This document shows positions 1-12,130 of a DNA stretch of 64,000 nt, piece by piece. Below the pieces are notes generated by a model. It was not told the origin of the DNA, did not search any database, and saw only the letters and a program-made list of their open reading frames with translations. How positions within the stretch are numbered: the stretch's first letter is position 1; every line of letters begins with the position of its first letter. The DNA is from Hydrangea macrophylla. Its lineage: Eukaryota; Streptophyta; Magnoliopsida; Cornales; Hydrangeaceae. A program made the translations under genes and the position numbers. Location of the stretch: positions 71,774,864 through 71,838,863 of the forward strand of contig CM066993.1 of assembly GCA_033977485.1 (NCBI GenBank). The letters are read 5' to 3'.

Positions 1-223
1 TAAAGTTTTTGAATTTTGAGCGTTTCCCTTCATTTCTTCCGTAATTCCTCCTTTTCCCGAAATTTTCCTTAATTCCTATTACAGTTTGAAGCTTTTAATT
101 TTTAGTGTTATTTAAGAAGGAAAAAGCCAAAAAAAGAAAGAAAAAAAAAAAGAAAAAGAAATAGTTTTTCTCAACTTTCCTTTCCCTTAAACTGTAATGC
201 CGCAAAGGAGAAGTGTCCTTTAC

Positions 224-3200
224 CTGTCCTGAAGCGAACTCATCTGGTTATTGATGCCCACTAATGCAATATGCATCATATTGCCATGGCTAACCGACTC
301 AGAATTTCCATGTGGTTTCATAACGTGAATGTTATGATTTGTTTCCCTTAAAGCAGCACTAATCACCGTTTGTAGAAAATGAAGAGATTTAATAATGACC
401 ATGGCTCCCCATTTCCGCTCAGTGTGTTTCTCAACCAACGGGTCATCCGTAATTTTGTCTTCGGACCCATTCTTTCGCTCGATATGCTCTTCCAAGAACT
501 CCCATGAAGCAATAAGACCAGCTCTGTGCCATTGCATCCTCACACTCCCCTTAATAAGGTACGGCTGTTGAGAGAGAGTAAGTGTCAGATAAGCATGTTG
601 TTCAGCAGTTAGATTATCATATGTATTCTAAATAATGCTTATGTTTGGGGGGGGGGGGGGGGGGGGGGGGGTGGGGGGGGTTTAGAAAAATGGAAGGGAA
701 GGGCTAAGGGAAGGAAAAGTTATCTCTAGGCAAAGAAAGGGGGTTCAGGTCATCCCTCCCTTTGTTTAGTAAAATAAGAAGGAAGTGAGGAAGGACAGAT
801 GCGGATATTTTGTGTTTTAATGCTATACCCTTACTGAAAATGATGGGTTTTTTATTTTATTTTATTTTTTATGGGCTGCAAAGTCAAAAGAGGAGGGAAG
901 CCTCTTCCCTCTCCCAATCCATCCACTTTTGGACGAATGAGAAATAGTGGGCTTAGAAGGACGCCTCTTCCCTCCTCTCTTCCTTTCCCTCCACTATTCT
1001 GTTCCACCAAAGAAGTTTTTATCATCTTTACTCGCCCCTGTCCTATCCTTTCCTTCTTCTTTCATACCAAACATACTGTCGAGTCTTGAACGTAGTACCT
1101 GATACAATCTACGAACATAAGTCTCCACAACCCGCCTTTGAAGGGTATGATCAGTGTGATCAAAAAGACCCACAAGGGCATCTTCAACGGCTAGAGGAGC
1201 ACTCACAAGATCCTCCATGCGTTCATTTATGGCACTTTTCCTTCTAGGAGTATCCATATTTTCTCCATCTTCAGTAAACATCTCCAACTCAGAAAGGCTT
1301 CGGGCAATGCTGGAACGAAGTTCACTCAGTTTGGTCTGTTCTAGCAGTTGACTTGCCTTTAGCGCCAGCTGAAACAATAATCAGGAGTTACAAAAGATAG
1401 TTATAAAGAACTAATAGTGACAATTGCTTCAGAAAAGAATAACCACCGACTCTCGGAAAAGTTAGATATTATGAATACAGTGCATAGAACCGCACACACA
1501 CGCAAACAAAACATTCATGCTAGGGTAAAGACTTAAAGTGACTCGGAGGAAAGGCCAACCTGGGAATAACTTGTATGATTGAGTACAGAGAATCGGATAA
1601 GTTTCTCTCTGTATGCAGCAGGATTAGGGTACACCAATTGTTCCATGAGTTGTAGTATCAGCTTATTTTTACTCTTCACACCCTGTAAACCAACAAACAC
1701 ACATTGTGTTGGTGCAAAAAATAAAATAAAATAATTTTGCTATAAAAAAAAAAAAAAGAGCATTAATCAGATCAGGCAGCTGAGCCTATTTTAAAAGATA
1801 AATTCCTATGTGTATACCTGATGAGAAAGCACAAGGTCCACAACTTTCAAGAGATCTTTCTTATATTGAAGTCGAAGCCGTTCAATTACATCAGCCTGCA
1901 GAGGAAAAGAGCATTAGCTTTGAAGAATCTCGCAAACCAAACATAAAGAAAACAAGATCAGAATTATGGAGTTACCAGATAAACTGCCAATAGAGTTTGA
2001 TTTAAGCATATGCGTAGGGAATATATGAATGAACTCAACATTAAGTCTCTGTTTGGTTCATGGATTTAGTGACGGAAAGGTAAGGAAAACACCGAGGAAA
2101 ACACTTTTGTTTGTTTCGTTAATAAGGAACATAGGAAGGAGAAGAAAATAGGGTGACATACAAATTGAAAATTTTGGAATTTTGGGACGCACTTTGCTTC
2201 CTTCTCTACAGTTCCTATAGTATCTTGATTCTAGTGTTATTTCAGTATGGTGGAAACCACTAATGAATTAGTTTTCCTTTTCCTTCACTAAATCCATGAA
2301 CAAAATATAGCCTACAGAACAAGTTAGAAGTAAATCAACCAAATATTAGCATAATTTTAAATGATTTCCAAAAATTTGATTGGGAAAAGAGTGAGTTCAT
2401 ACAAGTGCAGATATTGAGGATTATCTCAGCATTGCTATTATAGTGAATTTTGTGTTTTATGGGACGAACTTACCTGAATACTGTCACTAAATAATTCTTC
2501 GACAGTTAAATATTCTTCAAAGAGGGCCTGGACAATAACACGGGCATGGCTCTCTCTTCCACCCTCATAAGACTTAACAAGATTCATCAAAGGCTCAACA
2601 AGCCTTTCTTGGGCTCCTTTTTCTTTATCAGGGCAGGAACTCAGATGGGCCTGTAACAAGCCCCCCCAAAAAAAGGGGAAAAAAAAAAATCAACCCTGAA
2701 AAATGAATTCACTCAACAAAAAGAACAGTTTAGCAAATGGGGCATTTGGAATAATCAACCGACCTCAAGAACGTTCCTCAATATTTTAGCCGGGAAGTCA
2801 ACATTTTGCATGTCTGACATCGCATCATACTCTATATATTTTGACTCCAACTAAGTAAAATAAATCGAACAGAATAAAGTCAGCGTATAAGTATAAAGAC
2901 AACATTCAAATGGGTAATCGAAAAGGAAAGCATAAAGATAAGAATTACCTCATATCTAAGATCTTTAGGAAGGCGGGTTGCAATACCAGCCAAGCTCTCT
3001 TGCCATTGAAGGAAAGGAAGTTCGGGATTGTCAAGACAACTGAGCAGGTTTGGCACTACCTAAACAGATGAAAAGACTCTCATAAGAGAAATCTAAAGTT
3101 AAAAAGGATTACGGGTAATATTGCACGAAATGTAATCATATATAGAATTTCTTAGGGTTACTAGAACGTACTAACAACCTCATTAGAACATAAACTCGTA

Positions 3201-6200
3201 ATGAATCGCTGGTTCACCATATTATTACACCTATGCTTCAGAGATTGTTAGGCTCTGTTTGGTATGTCATATGTGGATTTGAAGAGGGAAAACGAGAAGG
3301 AAATTTTTTCCATAGTGTTTTACTCACTCTTCAAGCACATTAGAAATTAACTCTTTCCAAAATATAATAGAAACTCAAGAGAAGAGGAAGGGGAGTAATT
3401 TACAAAATACAAAATTTTAGTTCATTTCCGCTCTATTCTTTTATCCTTCATATTTTCCTCAAGGTTTTCCTTATTAACGAAACGAAGAGAAGTGTTCCTC
3501 AATGTTTCTTTTCTTTGCCCTCGCAAAGTGCGGGAACAAAACAGAGCCTTAACGGGCAAGGAATTACTTACTTCATCAATTTTATGCTCATATCCAGCAA
3601 GAATCATTCGAGCTGCATTTAAACTTGCAGCACATCTTTGATGAACTTTTCCAGATATTGCAGTTGGAGGCCCAAGAACCGGAAAAATCCCACTGAAAGG
3701 TTCGGCTTTTCTTACTGCTGAAGGATCATCGAGATCGAGTATTGCTATAAGCTCACCAGCCTACAGAAGAAATAGTTTCTTGATATCATCCGAGCAAAAA
3801 AAAAACATAAGGGCCATCGGGATAAGCTCTGGCTTTTGCATTTACTTTTAGGCATAGGCACTAGGTAGAAGCCCAAATCACAAGCTCACAATTGGAATTA
3901 CAAAATATTCACTTAAATCTCTAATCGGCTTCCCTCTTTACGTTTAAGTTGAAGCAGCTCTGGACTTGCTTCAACCAAAGGGGGCTTTTGGGGCTCTAAA
4001 GTTCGTCCTTAGCCAGACAGGCTCATATATGAATTTTGGGTCCTAGTAGTATGTTAGGGAAGTAAAGTCCAAACTGGCCTTTAAACTTTCCATGTGGAAC
4101 ATGACTTACCTGCATTGCTTGACCTTCAGATAACTTAAATTGGATAACTCCGGAAGCAGGTGAAAGAAGTGGCATACACATCTTCATAACCTCAACCTCT
4201 GCATAAGGTGTGTCAGCATCAACATGACTACCATCCGAGACCAAATACCGCAACAGCTTGCATGGTGTTTCAGCCACTAATTTAGATGGATCATGGTCGT
4301 TCTGGATTCAACAAGACAAAGAAGTAAATAAAATCCACGCCAACACAAACAAAATTCCAAGCTGGGAATACATACGTATTTATGTATGTATAACAGTGGG
4401 CACCTGAAGCAAGCAAGTCCTTCCATCAATGAGAAGGCGCGTTCCAGCTGCTTCCTCCTCTGCATATATAACATGACTGTTTCCATCCAGCTGTGACAAA
4501 TTGAAGTGACTAATCAAAATTCTGAAATGAGCTTATAGTTTTATATAATAACGACCCAATATATGTCACGTCATAACTTGTACGAGGTCATTCTTATAAA
4601 TGCATTAACTATCAGTGAATGCACAAACTTTAGCAAAGTCAGATAAGAGAACAGTTGGGCTCTGTTTGGTTCTTGAATTTCGTGAGGATAAGGGAAAAAA
4701 AACACAGGGGAAAACACTTTCCTTGTTTAGTTAGTGAGGAACATAAGAAGGAAAAGACTATACGTTGAAAAACAAATTAAATTTTTTTGAATTTTCTGCG
4801 TCATGCCCCTTCCTCTTTTATTGATTTTGTAGTGTATTTTTTTTTTTTTTAATATTCATATCTAACATTTTTTAAGCATGGAGAGAAAATTCAAAGGAAA
4901 CAGTTTTACTTCTCTTTTTCTCTTCTCTTTACTTTTACTTCTCTAAATCCACAAACCAAACATTGCCTTAAGAAACTGAAGACAGAATAACTCTTGCCTG
5001 CATCAATAAACCTCCATCACGTAGAGTATGTATCTCTGCTTCCATCTCTGAGTCATTCATCCTCAATCTATAGCTTCCCGGTCCTCCCCTCACCATATCA
5101 ATCTAATGAACAACATTTCACAATTAGATACAGACAAAGTATAGTCCATAGCCCATAAATCCCAAAAAGTGGCATTATATGGCATTAGAAACTTACAGTG
5201 TATTTGCTTCCTTCAATATTTAGAGAAACTTGAGAGTGGACAAGTGATATATGCTGCAAATTCAGGGACACACTCATTAAAGGGTCAAATACATTTGTTT
5301 ATTAATTCATTTTTTCCAAAAAAAAAGAAAAAGAAAATATTAAGGTCTTAACACAGGTAATCTAAAGAGAAATACCTTAGGAGGGATTTGACCTTTCTCA
5401 AGATAACCAATATATTCTGAGACCATGGCTGCACTGCTAGCCGATGCTTTCTGAGGTTGACAGATGAAGGAGACGAAGAAAGTGAAAAGAATAAATTAAG
5501 TTAGCTGAAAAAATATTTCTTATATACATATACATATACATATACATCTACATACATATTCATAAACGTATAACTACAATGAAAACAGGGATCCGTACAC
5601 AGAGAGTGCCTCCAACGACAGAGAGATACCAAGGGGGCCTTTCTGCTCTAACCCTCATTGCTATTCTACTGTCCAACCAGCCTGTATGTATCTTATTGTC
5701 CTTGTAATCTGAAGCCTGAAAGAATGCTTAAATGAGTTAGAGTCTATAACTAGAGAACTAAGATCATTGTGCTGTGTTGTTTGGAGCGAATGAAAGAGAA
5801 GGGACGAAAACTTAGTTATATCCTTTGTTTTGATGGAAAGAGAAAGAGAAAGAGAAGACGAGAAAATGGTGGGGGGTAAAATAGAAGAAGCGAAAAGACA
5901 CAGGGGAGGGGAGGAGAAAGTTGAGGTTTTTCTAAAATTGTCTCCTCTCTTCTTTGGAAGAAGGAGAAAAGAGAAGGGAAAAGAAAAAAAGGGAATACAA
6001 GGGAAGGAAAGTTTTACTCTACCTGGTTTGGAAGAATATGTAAAGGCATTTTAAAACTCTCTTTTTTCCTATGCTTTTCTCTCATTCCAACCCAGTATAA
6101 AGAAATTCTAAAAAACTTACATGTAATAAATCAATTGTGTAATCAACATTTGTATGAATCTCTCCCCGAATTTGAATTTCCTTAAGCCCAAGAACCATGT

Positions 6201-9200
6201 TTGCAATAGCAAGGGCTCTGGACTCTCCAAACGCAAAAACATGTCCTGAGAAGAAGGTTAAAATTTTAGCTGCAGACATTGTGATAACTTATGGACCCAT
6301 ATGCAAATGCATTTCGACGGTTTTAATAAGAGGAAATCCATTTTTCAAAATATAAGCACAAACCATGTAGATGACCTAATCTAGAATTTAAAAAGAAACG
6401 CTTAATATTTGAAAACAGTCGTGTGGTTATTATAATTCCTAATTATAGAACTGAAGATTAGGTTTCCCATCATCAAGCTAATACTTACCAAACTGAGAAT
6501 CTGAGAATTCATGAATGCCTCCTCCAGACTGAAAATCATCACTCTCAAGTTTCAGAAATTATGGATTTGTCACAAATAAAACTGTTCAACTACAAAACAT
6601 ACCTTGACGGAAAAGTAAGCCCACACGTTTGGCTTGCTTTTAAAACTCAGCTCCTGTAAACAAATTAATTTGCGTTGTTATATTTTCATCATGAGGTCAC
6701 TCTAAGGCTTTGTTTGGTTTATGGATTTAGTGAGAGAAAGGTTGTGAAATCAGCGAGGATAATAGGAAGGAAAAGAAAGTAGGCTTAAAATAACAAAATT
6801 GAAAAATAAAATAATAATAAAATAAAATAAAATATCTTGAACTTTGTGAGTCACTTCTCTCTCTTTGTACTACCATATTTCGAAAATTTCTAATTCTGAC
6901 GTTATTTAAGCATGGAAGAAAACATAAGAGAAAACTCTAGAAAAACCGTCTTCCTTTCCATTCCTTTATAAATCCACAAACCAAACAGAGTCCAAGAGCA
7001 AATGCAAGGAAGATTGTTCAGTATCAGTATCTTGGGTAGACTAACCTGTACTTTCCCACCAGTGGGCTTGAACCCGTCATCGGGATCCTCACTTGTGACA
7101 CGCACGGCTACGCAGTGACCTTTTGGCTTTGTGGACTGTGCCTTGTCAAAATCAAACTGGGTAGCAGCAACCGATGTTCTCCTCCAAGCATCAAACCCTC
7201 CACCATATTCCATTCCATAAAATCGCCTAATTTCTAAATAAAGAGAAACATTGAAATATGCATGTTAAAATATAGATTATGTGACAATCAAGGCGCTTAA
7301 AAGTATAGACTCCATTACGGTAAAATTGAACCTGGATTTTGCCAGAGAGGAATGCCCATCCCAACAGCAACTTGGGCCGCTGGTAGATTTATTTCAGCTA
7401 TCCACTCGGTCACAGGGTGCTCCACCTAGTATATAATTTACAATAAGAAACCTATCAAGATTATGCACATATACAATACAAAGCAGAGGGACAATACACA
7501 CTGCTGTTTGTTTTAGAATCGAATTAAAACTGGATCAACTAACACGAGCCATGTATAATTTTTAGGATCTGTTAACCTACTTACAACCCATAGACGAATT
7601 CCACGTGAAAAAGAAATGTTAATTCCAAGTGAAAGAGAAATGTTAATCCCGAACCTTTTTTCAACCACAGATGTTCGGATAATTCAAGAAACAGATCTAT
7701 TGTTCAAAAAGAACCGGTTCTAGATAGTTCGGTGTTTGTGTAGCTGCCTGTTGGTTACATGCTCAACTTCAAAATACTCCTCAACTAGTTCTCTATCAAA
7801 CCAATACAATATTGGTTTCGTAGTGGGTCTTAACCAGATCATGTTGTAAGTATTCCCAAACAATCCCTAAAGAAGATATTCAATTTACTCCTAAGCACCA
7901 GAAAATATGCTCCGCTTCCATACCCACTTCAAGTGAGCACACTGACAAACATAACTTTCTTAAGTGATGAAGAAACCAAACATCACCAACCTGCAACCGA
8001 GGGTTAAGCTCTAAGAAGTAGTACTCGCCAGTGTCCATACTATACAGATACTCAACAGTAGCGGCTCCAACATAATTCACGGATTTGGCCAATCTTCTAG
8101 CTGCCTGCTCCAGCTTTTTCACCGTCTCTATGGGAGCTACTGTTATGGGACCCTCCTCAATAATCTATACAGCACATATTAACAACTCTTAGTAACGTCA
8201 TTTCAATAAATAACTAGAGACAATTGTAAAATTTCAATTAGAAACAAAACAGCACTAAGTAGTTAAGTAAAGTGTACTGGATAACATCAAAGATATGTTA
8301 GGAATTTACTGGTGAACCACCATCTGTGAGATACAAAAACAAAAACACAAAAGACAAAATTGAAAAAGGCAAACACAAAAACACTAGATTTTGTGGTTAC
8401 TTCACCCCCTAAACTAGGGCTGTCCACAGAGGTGCTCACAAGGCAGAAAGAGAAGGCTACGGCATACGATGATGGGCATAGGATGATGGCAGCCCTTATG
8501 TAACATAGAATTAGCGCTACATACTATAAGCACCAAAATTACCCCCTGAGAGTGGGGCCTAGGGTATACTGTATAGTATAATCAGACTCCACACAAGCTC
8601 TCAGAAGGGAAGTACAACTTAGAATATAAGGGGAACTTACCTTTTGGTGCCGTCTCTGAACACTGCAATCACGGCTATGCAAAGCTGCAACATTGCCATA
8701 CTGATCACAAAGCAACTGAACTTCTAGGTGTCGGCTCTATTTTTAAAAACCACTAAGTAATGTCAGGTTATGGTAAAAAATGTAGGACCGGCTACAAAGA
8801 AGTGCTGCAATAGTCCAGATTAGAGTGCACAACGAGATCTCACCTGGGAAGCAACCTTCATGACGAATATTGGTGAGCCAGGAACTTCACCCTGTACTTG
8901 CTTAAACAATGCCCTTACTTCATCATCATTATGAACCTAGAAAATAAGGAAAGATAAGGAAAAACAAATGCCCAGATCAACCTCCTTAAATATTACATAA
9001 ATTCACTTCTCTTGCTTAATGAATAACTTACACATGCATAAGGACAAGTTTTGGTTTTAAGATTAGCTAGGAAATTGTGAAGCGAAAATCAGGAAAATTA
9101 AATTCCTAAACCTTTCTTATGCCTTTACCACCACCACCCCAAGAAGCCTTAATCATTGCTGGGTAGCCCACAATTTGACAACTAGAAATTGCTTCTTCTG

Positions 9201-10898
9201 TTGTATAAACACATGCTTCGTGGTATATATCTTCTGGGATAGTAACTAAACAGCTTTCTGGAGGAATTTTCACCTAAGAAATATAATTACAGTGAGTCAA
9301 ACACATTATGCACTCAGCAAAACATAATGATGCAAATACAATACATAAGCCGTAGAACCTTACATGAGAGCCACTCCATGGAAGGGTGGGTACTTCTGCT
9401 GCTTGGGCAATCAATGATGAACCGATCTTATCGCCCAGAGCTGCCATAGATGTGGATGGTGGACCCAGAAAGACAATTCCTTTTGCATTGAGCGCGTCTG
9501 GGAGTTCGGGATTTTCAGATGCATGACCCCAACCAGGCCAAACCGCATCAACATGTGTTATCTCTGCCATCTGGATACAAATTTTTAAAAACTAATCACT
9601 ATCCAAATGTACAAGCATTCTAGTAAATCCCCATGTTTACTTCACATTTTTTCTTTCATATCTAGAAAATTTGAAGTCAATCTGCGGTGTCTTCATTGAT
9701 TTTGTCACTACCCTTGACCAGTTCCAATGTTCGTTCTTAGAAGTTGTCTGGTAATTGCAAGCAGTGTTCTAAAACTCGGGCTAGGCGGCCCCACACCGCC
9801 CGAGTTTCCCCTAGGCGTTTGTAAAATCACCTAATTTGCTAGGTGGGGTCCTAGGCAGAGTTTCCCCTAGGCGTTTGTAAAATCACCTAATTTGCTAGGC
9901 GGTCCTAGGCGACTGTGCAGAACTGGTTTGCAAATTAAATGCTTGTTAATTTATTTTTTTTTTAAGTTCAAAACTTGTTTATTTCAGTGTATGTGTGTAT
10001 CAATGGCCGTGTGTGTATAATGTGTGTTCATTTTTTTTATTTTTTTCAGAACTTGTTAGTCTTGTTTATATCATTGTATATGTTTATCAGTGGTTGTGTG
10101 TGTATAATGAGTGTAAATTTTTTTATTTATTGTTTTTTATTTATTCAATGATTGTGTGTATAATGTGTGTTAATGTTTGTTAATGTGACTTTTTTTAATA
10201 TTAGAATTGTCTCTATATTATTAATTTTGCTTTAAAATAATTTTTCCGCCTAGGCTCCCGACTAGGCCCCTAGGCACTAGGCCCCCCTCCACCGCCCGAC
10301 TAGCGCCTAGCGATTTTTAGAACATTGATTGCAAGAAGCAGTTCTATTGAACAAAAATAAATGGTTTCACATACTTTAAGAGTCTGGTAGATGCTCATTT
10401 TATAGAATCCAATAGTATAATTAAAACAGGTTTCATGTTGAATTGCTCATAGAATTTGAAAATCACAGCATAGACAGAATGAAGTTAAAAGTATATACAG
10501 AAATGTTTGAATTTACACACCTCTAGAATTAGTTGCACATTGGCATAGTTGTTATTGTTAGTTCCACCAGGAACTTCCACAAATTGGTCGGCTATTCTAA
10601 TATGTTCCGCGTTGATTCTCATGTCCTCTGGAGTAGCCATAGCCACCAATAAAATAGCCTTTTCTGTACCAAATGTTTCATAAGCCCATGTTCGGACACT
10701 ACGTATAAACTTGACAGCCGCCATTCCATTATTCGCAATCAAAATACTATGAATCGGCTTTTCCCCTCCAAGGGCATAACAGAATTCATCAACTTCGGTT
10801 ACTGCATTCTGGGACCTTAATGGAATTGCTCCTCCATTAATGTACCCATTAGTACGCGCAGCACCCATAGACAGCGATCTTCTTTGGGCTTCTGACAT
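224..10898 (-). CDS. ACC1: Homomeric (cytosolic) acetyl-CoA carboxylase, 5' half of gene, 25 coding exons
   Basis: Biotin-dependent multidomain enzyme making malonyl-CoA from acetyl-CoA for fatty acid elongation and flavonoids. Coding exons, in order: 10521-10898, 9364-9570, 9112-9273, 8844-8936, 8641-8736, 7991-8164, 7332-7425, 7046-7233, 6603-6653, 6489-6528, 6121-6245, 5599-5715, 5376-5450, 5197-5253, 4998-5102, 4404-4490, 4110-4301, 3572-3760, 2949-3059, 2764-2850, 2474-2650, 1818-1895, 1560-1682, 1099-1368, 224-564. They join without a frame break into about 1205 codons, just over half of the usual ~2250; the rest lies left of the window. The biotin carboxylase domain comes first, with the glycine-rich ATP loop WGGGGKG (residues 240-246) and NPRLQVEHPVTE across exons 6/7. 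The biotinyl domain follows with EVMKM; its Lys codon is 4182-4184. The central regulatory domain comes last. No transit peptide precedes the Met, so this is the cytosolic rather than the plastid form. All introns are GT-AG except intron 15, which has a GC donor. The exon 12/13 join gives Cys where the family usually has Tyr. Confidence 0.96.
647..680 (+). repeat. Poly-G tract in ACC1 intron
   Basis: Twenty-five G, one T, then eight G on the plus strand, inside the intron between exons 24 and 25. In the transcript this is a C-run; the template DNA strand could form G-quadruplexes. Homopolymer length may be inexact because of sequencing or assembly error. Confidence 0.9.
2044..2312. mobile_element. 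Tourist-like MITE copy 1 (ACC1 intron)
   Basis: Begins with a CTCTGTTTGGTT terminus next to TTA and ends with a degenerate complement about 270 bp later. The interior shares the purine-rich 'GGAAAGG...GGAACATAGGAAGGA' block and the pyrimidine-rich 3' arm with the copies at 3.25, 4.66 and 6.71 kb. The right terminus is eroded and its 3-bp flank (TAC) no longer matches. Confidence 0.6.
3251..3548. mobile_element. Tourist-like MITE copy 2 (ACC1 intron), best preserved
   Basis: Terminal inverted repeats GGCTCTGTTT and AAACAGAGCC enclose 298 bp and are flanked by perfect TTA duplications (3248-3250 and 3549-3551). A TTA target duplication and GGCTCTGTTTGG-type ends are typical of PIF/Harbinger-derived Tourist elements. 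No coding capacity. The right end lies 23 bp before an ACC1 splice donor. Confidence 0.75.
4658..4967. mobile_element. Tourist-like MITE copy 3 (ACC1 intron with GC donor)
   Basis: Starts GGCTCTGTTTGGTT and ends CCAAACATTGCC; the right side is followed by TTA, the left is preceded by TTG. Interior resembles copies 1 and 4. It fills most of the intron between exons 15 and 16, the intron that uses a GC donor, and its right end is only 30 bp from that donor. Confidence 0.65.
6706..6993. mobile_element. Tourist-like MITE copy 4 (ACC1 intron)
   Basis: Starts GGCTTTGTTTGGTT and ends AACCAAACAGAGTCC, enclosing 288 bp between exons 8 and 9. It shares the inverted-repeat ends and the GGAAGGAAAAGAAAGTAGG-like block with the other intronic copies. 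Target duplication is degenerate (TAA versus AAG). Confidence 0.6.
9762..10327. mobile_element. Non-autonomous hAT element in ACC1 intron 1
   Basis: A 566-bp insertion flanked by a perfect 8-bp duplication, ATTGCAAG (9754-9761 and 10328-10335), the size expected for hAT transposons. The ends are CAGTGTTCTAAAA and TTTTTAGAACATTG, an imperfect inverted repeat. Both arms are rich in CTAGGCG/CGCCTAG words, and the left arm contains a tandem duplication of about 55 bp. The centre (about 9985-10190) is TG/AT-rich with imperfect copies of a TGTGTATAATGTGTGT unit. No transposase. Confidence 0.85.
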
Positions 10899-11746
10899 GA
10901 TGCACCACCTGAAACCACATGTATCTTATTGATATAAGGTAGGTCTGCGTTTGGAGGTGAATTAATTATTTTAAAAGAAAGCAAGTGTATCTATATTGAT
11001 ATGCTGTAGATATAGGGCGAAAAAGAATAAAAGATGGGCATAGATCTAGACAGAAACGTCATAGAGTGAAAGCCAATTGCTATGGAATTAGAGGAGCACG
11101 GGGTTCATCAACCGCAACTCATGTGAACATATACATCACACCATCTCCAACTGAAAAGCATAAACAATTAAGACTTCTTTTTCCAAAAGAAGACAAGTTG
11201 TAAGTCAAAAATGAAGATAATAATTTAATTACAAATGGTGGGAACTAATTATGAAGATATCATTTCAAACACGCCCTGAGTCTACTCTAAATTGGGTATT
11301 CCACAATGTTCTTGCTACTCCAAAGGAGTATAACTTGGTCAAGTAAAAGTAAGCATAACCACACAAGTCAAAGAAATCTGGAATAAAAAGGCAGCAGCCA
11401 AACACAAGTGCTAAAGCCATCACATGGAGAATCATAAGATCAATGTTTAGTTAAGAAGGTTTTACCATTCATTGGGAATCACAGACCAAGAGAATTGGGT
11501 ATCCACTAAACTCCATATTATATAAACTCCAATTTGGGGGAAAACAAATAGATAGCTCTTCAAGGAAATGCAAGTAAACCCCAGAAGATGAAAAGCTACA
11601 ATCTTTGATGTTTCAGCAACAAATTAGAACTTTTCATAAGTAGTTATCAGAAAAACAAACAAACCCAAATCAACAGAATGGAATTTAAGCACAAAAACCC
11701 ACAAGAAAAGCCTAAAAGGGGCTAAATTGGCACCCAAACAAACAGA

Positions 11747-11785
<39 letters not shown>

Positions 11786-12005
11786 GAATCACTGACCGAG
11801 GAGAAGAGCAACAGAAGAAGCTGGGATCGCTTAATTTCAATTAGATTGGTCTCTGATCAGAAGCATTGTGATTCAAGAACTACAGACAGTTAGAATCAAC
11901 CAGAGTACACACACATTGTGATTGTTTCAAATCTGAAAATGTTATTAGCTGAGAGTGTGGTTGGGTTTTTGTTTTGGGGTTGGTTTGGGGTTGGTTTGGT
12001 TCTCT
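10899..12005 (-). other. ACC1 5' leader with a leader intron
   Basis: Only 10 bases of leader (10899-10908) precede the ATG in its exon. A clear acceptor (TTTCAG) lies at 10909-10914. A plausible donor (CTCG then GTCAGTG) lies at 11790-11796, giving a leader intron of about 890 bp. The upstream untranslated exon then runs from about 11797 to a start site near 12000. The intron carries a GA microsatellite beside its donor. Intron borders are read from sequence; the start site is inferred from the TATA-like box. Confidence 0.6.
11751..11782. repeat. (GA)16 microsatellite
   Basis: Uninterrupted GA dinucleotides just inside the ACC1 leader intron donor. GA/CT tracts are common in plant 5' leaders; a (CT) tract also lies upstream of the promoter at about 12110-12127. 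Confidence 0.95.
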
Positions 12006-12130
12006 CAGTATTAACAAACAGGAGGGGGCTTTAAATGAGAGCAAAGCAGACCACGTGGTACCTGGCCAGTGGCCACACCCCTGTGGTAGTTCCCAGCTAC
12101 CTCCCCCCCCTCTCTCTCTCTCTCTCTAAG
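12006..12130 (-). promoter_or_regulatory. Probable ACC1 core promoter
   Basis: Read on the minus strand, a TATA-like ATTTAAAG lies at 12029-12036. A palindromic G-box CACGTG lies at 12052-12057. A pyrimidine/purine tract (runs of C followed by CT repeats on the plus strand) lies at about 12102-12127. Their order and distance from the leader exon fit a plant core promoter. No transcript evidence is available. Confidence 0.5.

Noticed and set aside
5830..6054. 74-codon Arg/Lys/Glu-rich frame
   Set aside because: Lies in an ACC1 intron, purine-rich low-complexity DNA on the opposite strand.
5780..6080. A fifth Tourist-like MITE in the ACC1 intron
   Set aside because: Purine-rich interior is similar, but no convincing GGCTCTGTTTGG ends or TTA flanks.
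10485..10898. Plastid-targeted ACC2-type start
   Set aside because: The coding exon has only 10 bases upstream of the ATG before a splice acceptor, and no Ser/Thr-rich transit peptide precedes MSEAQRRS.
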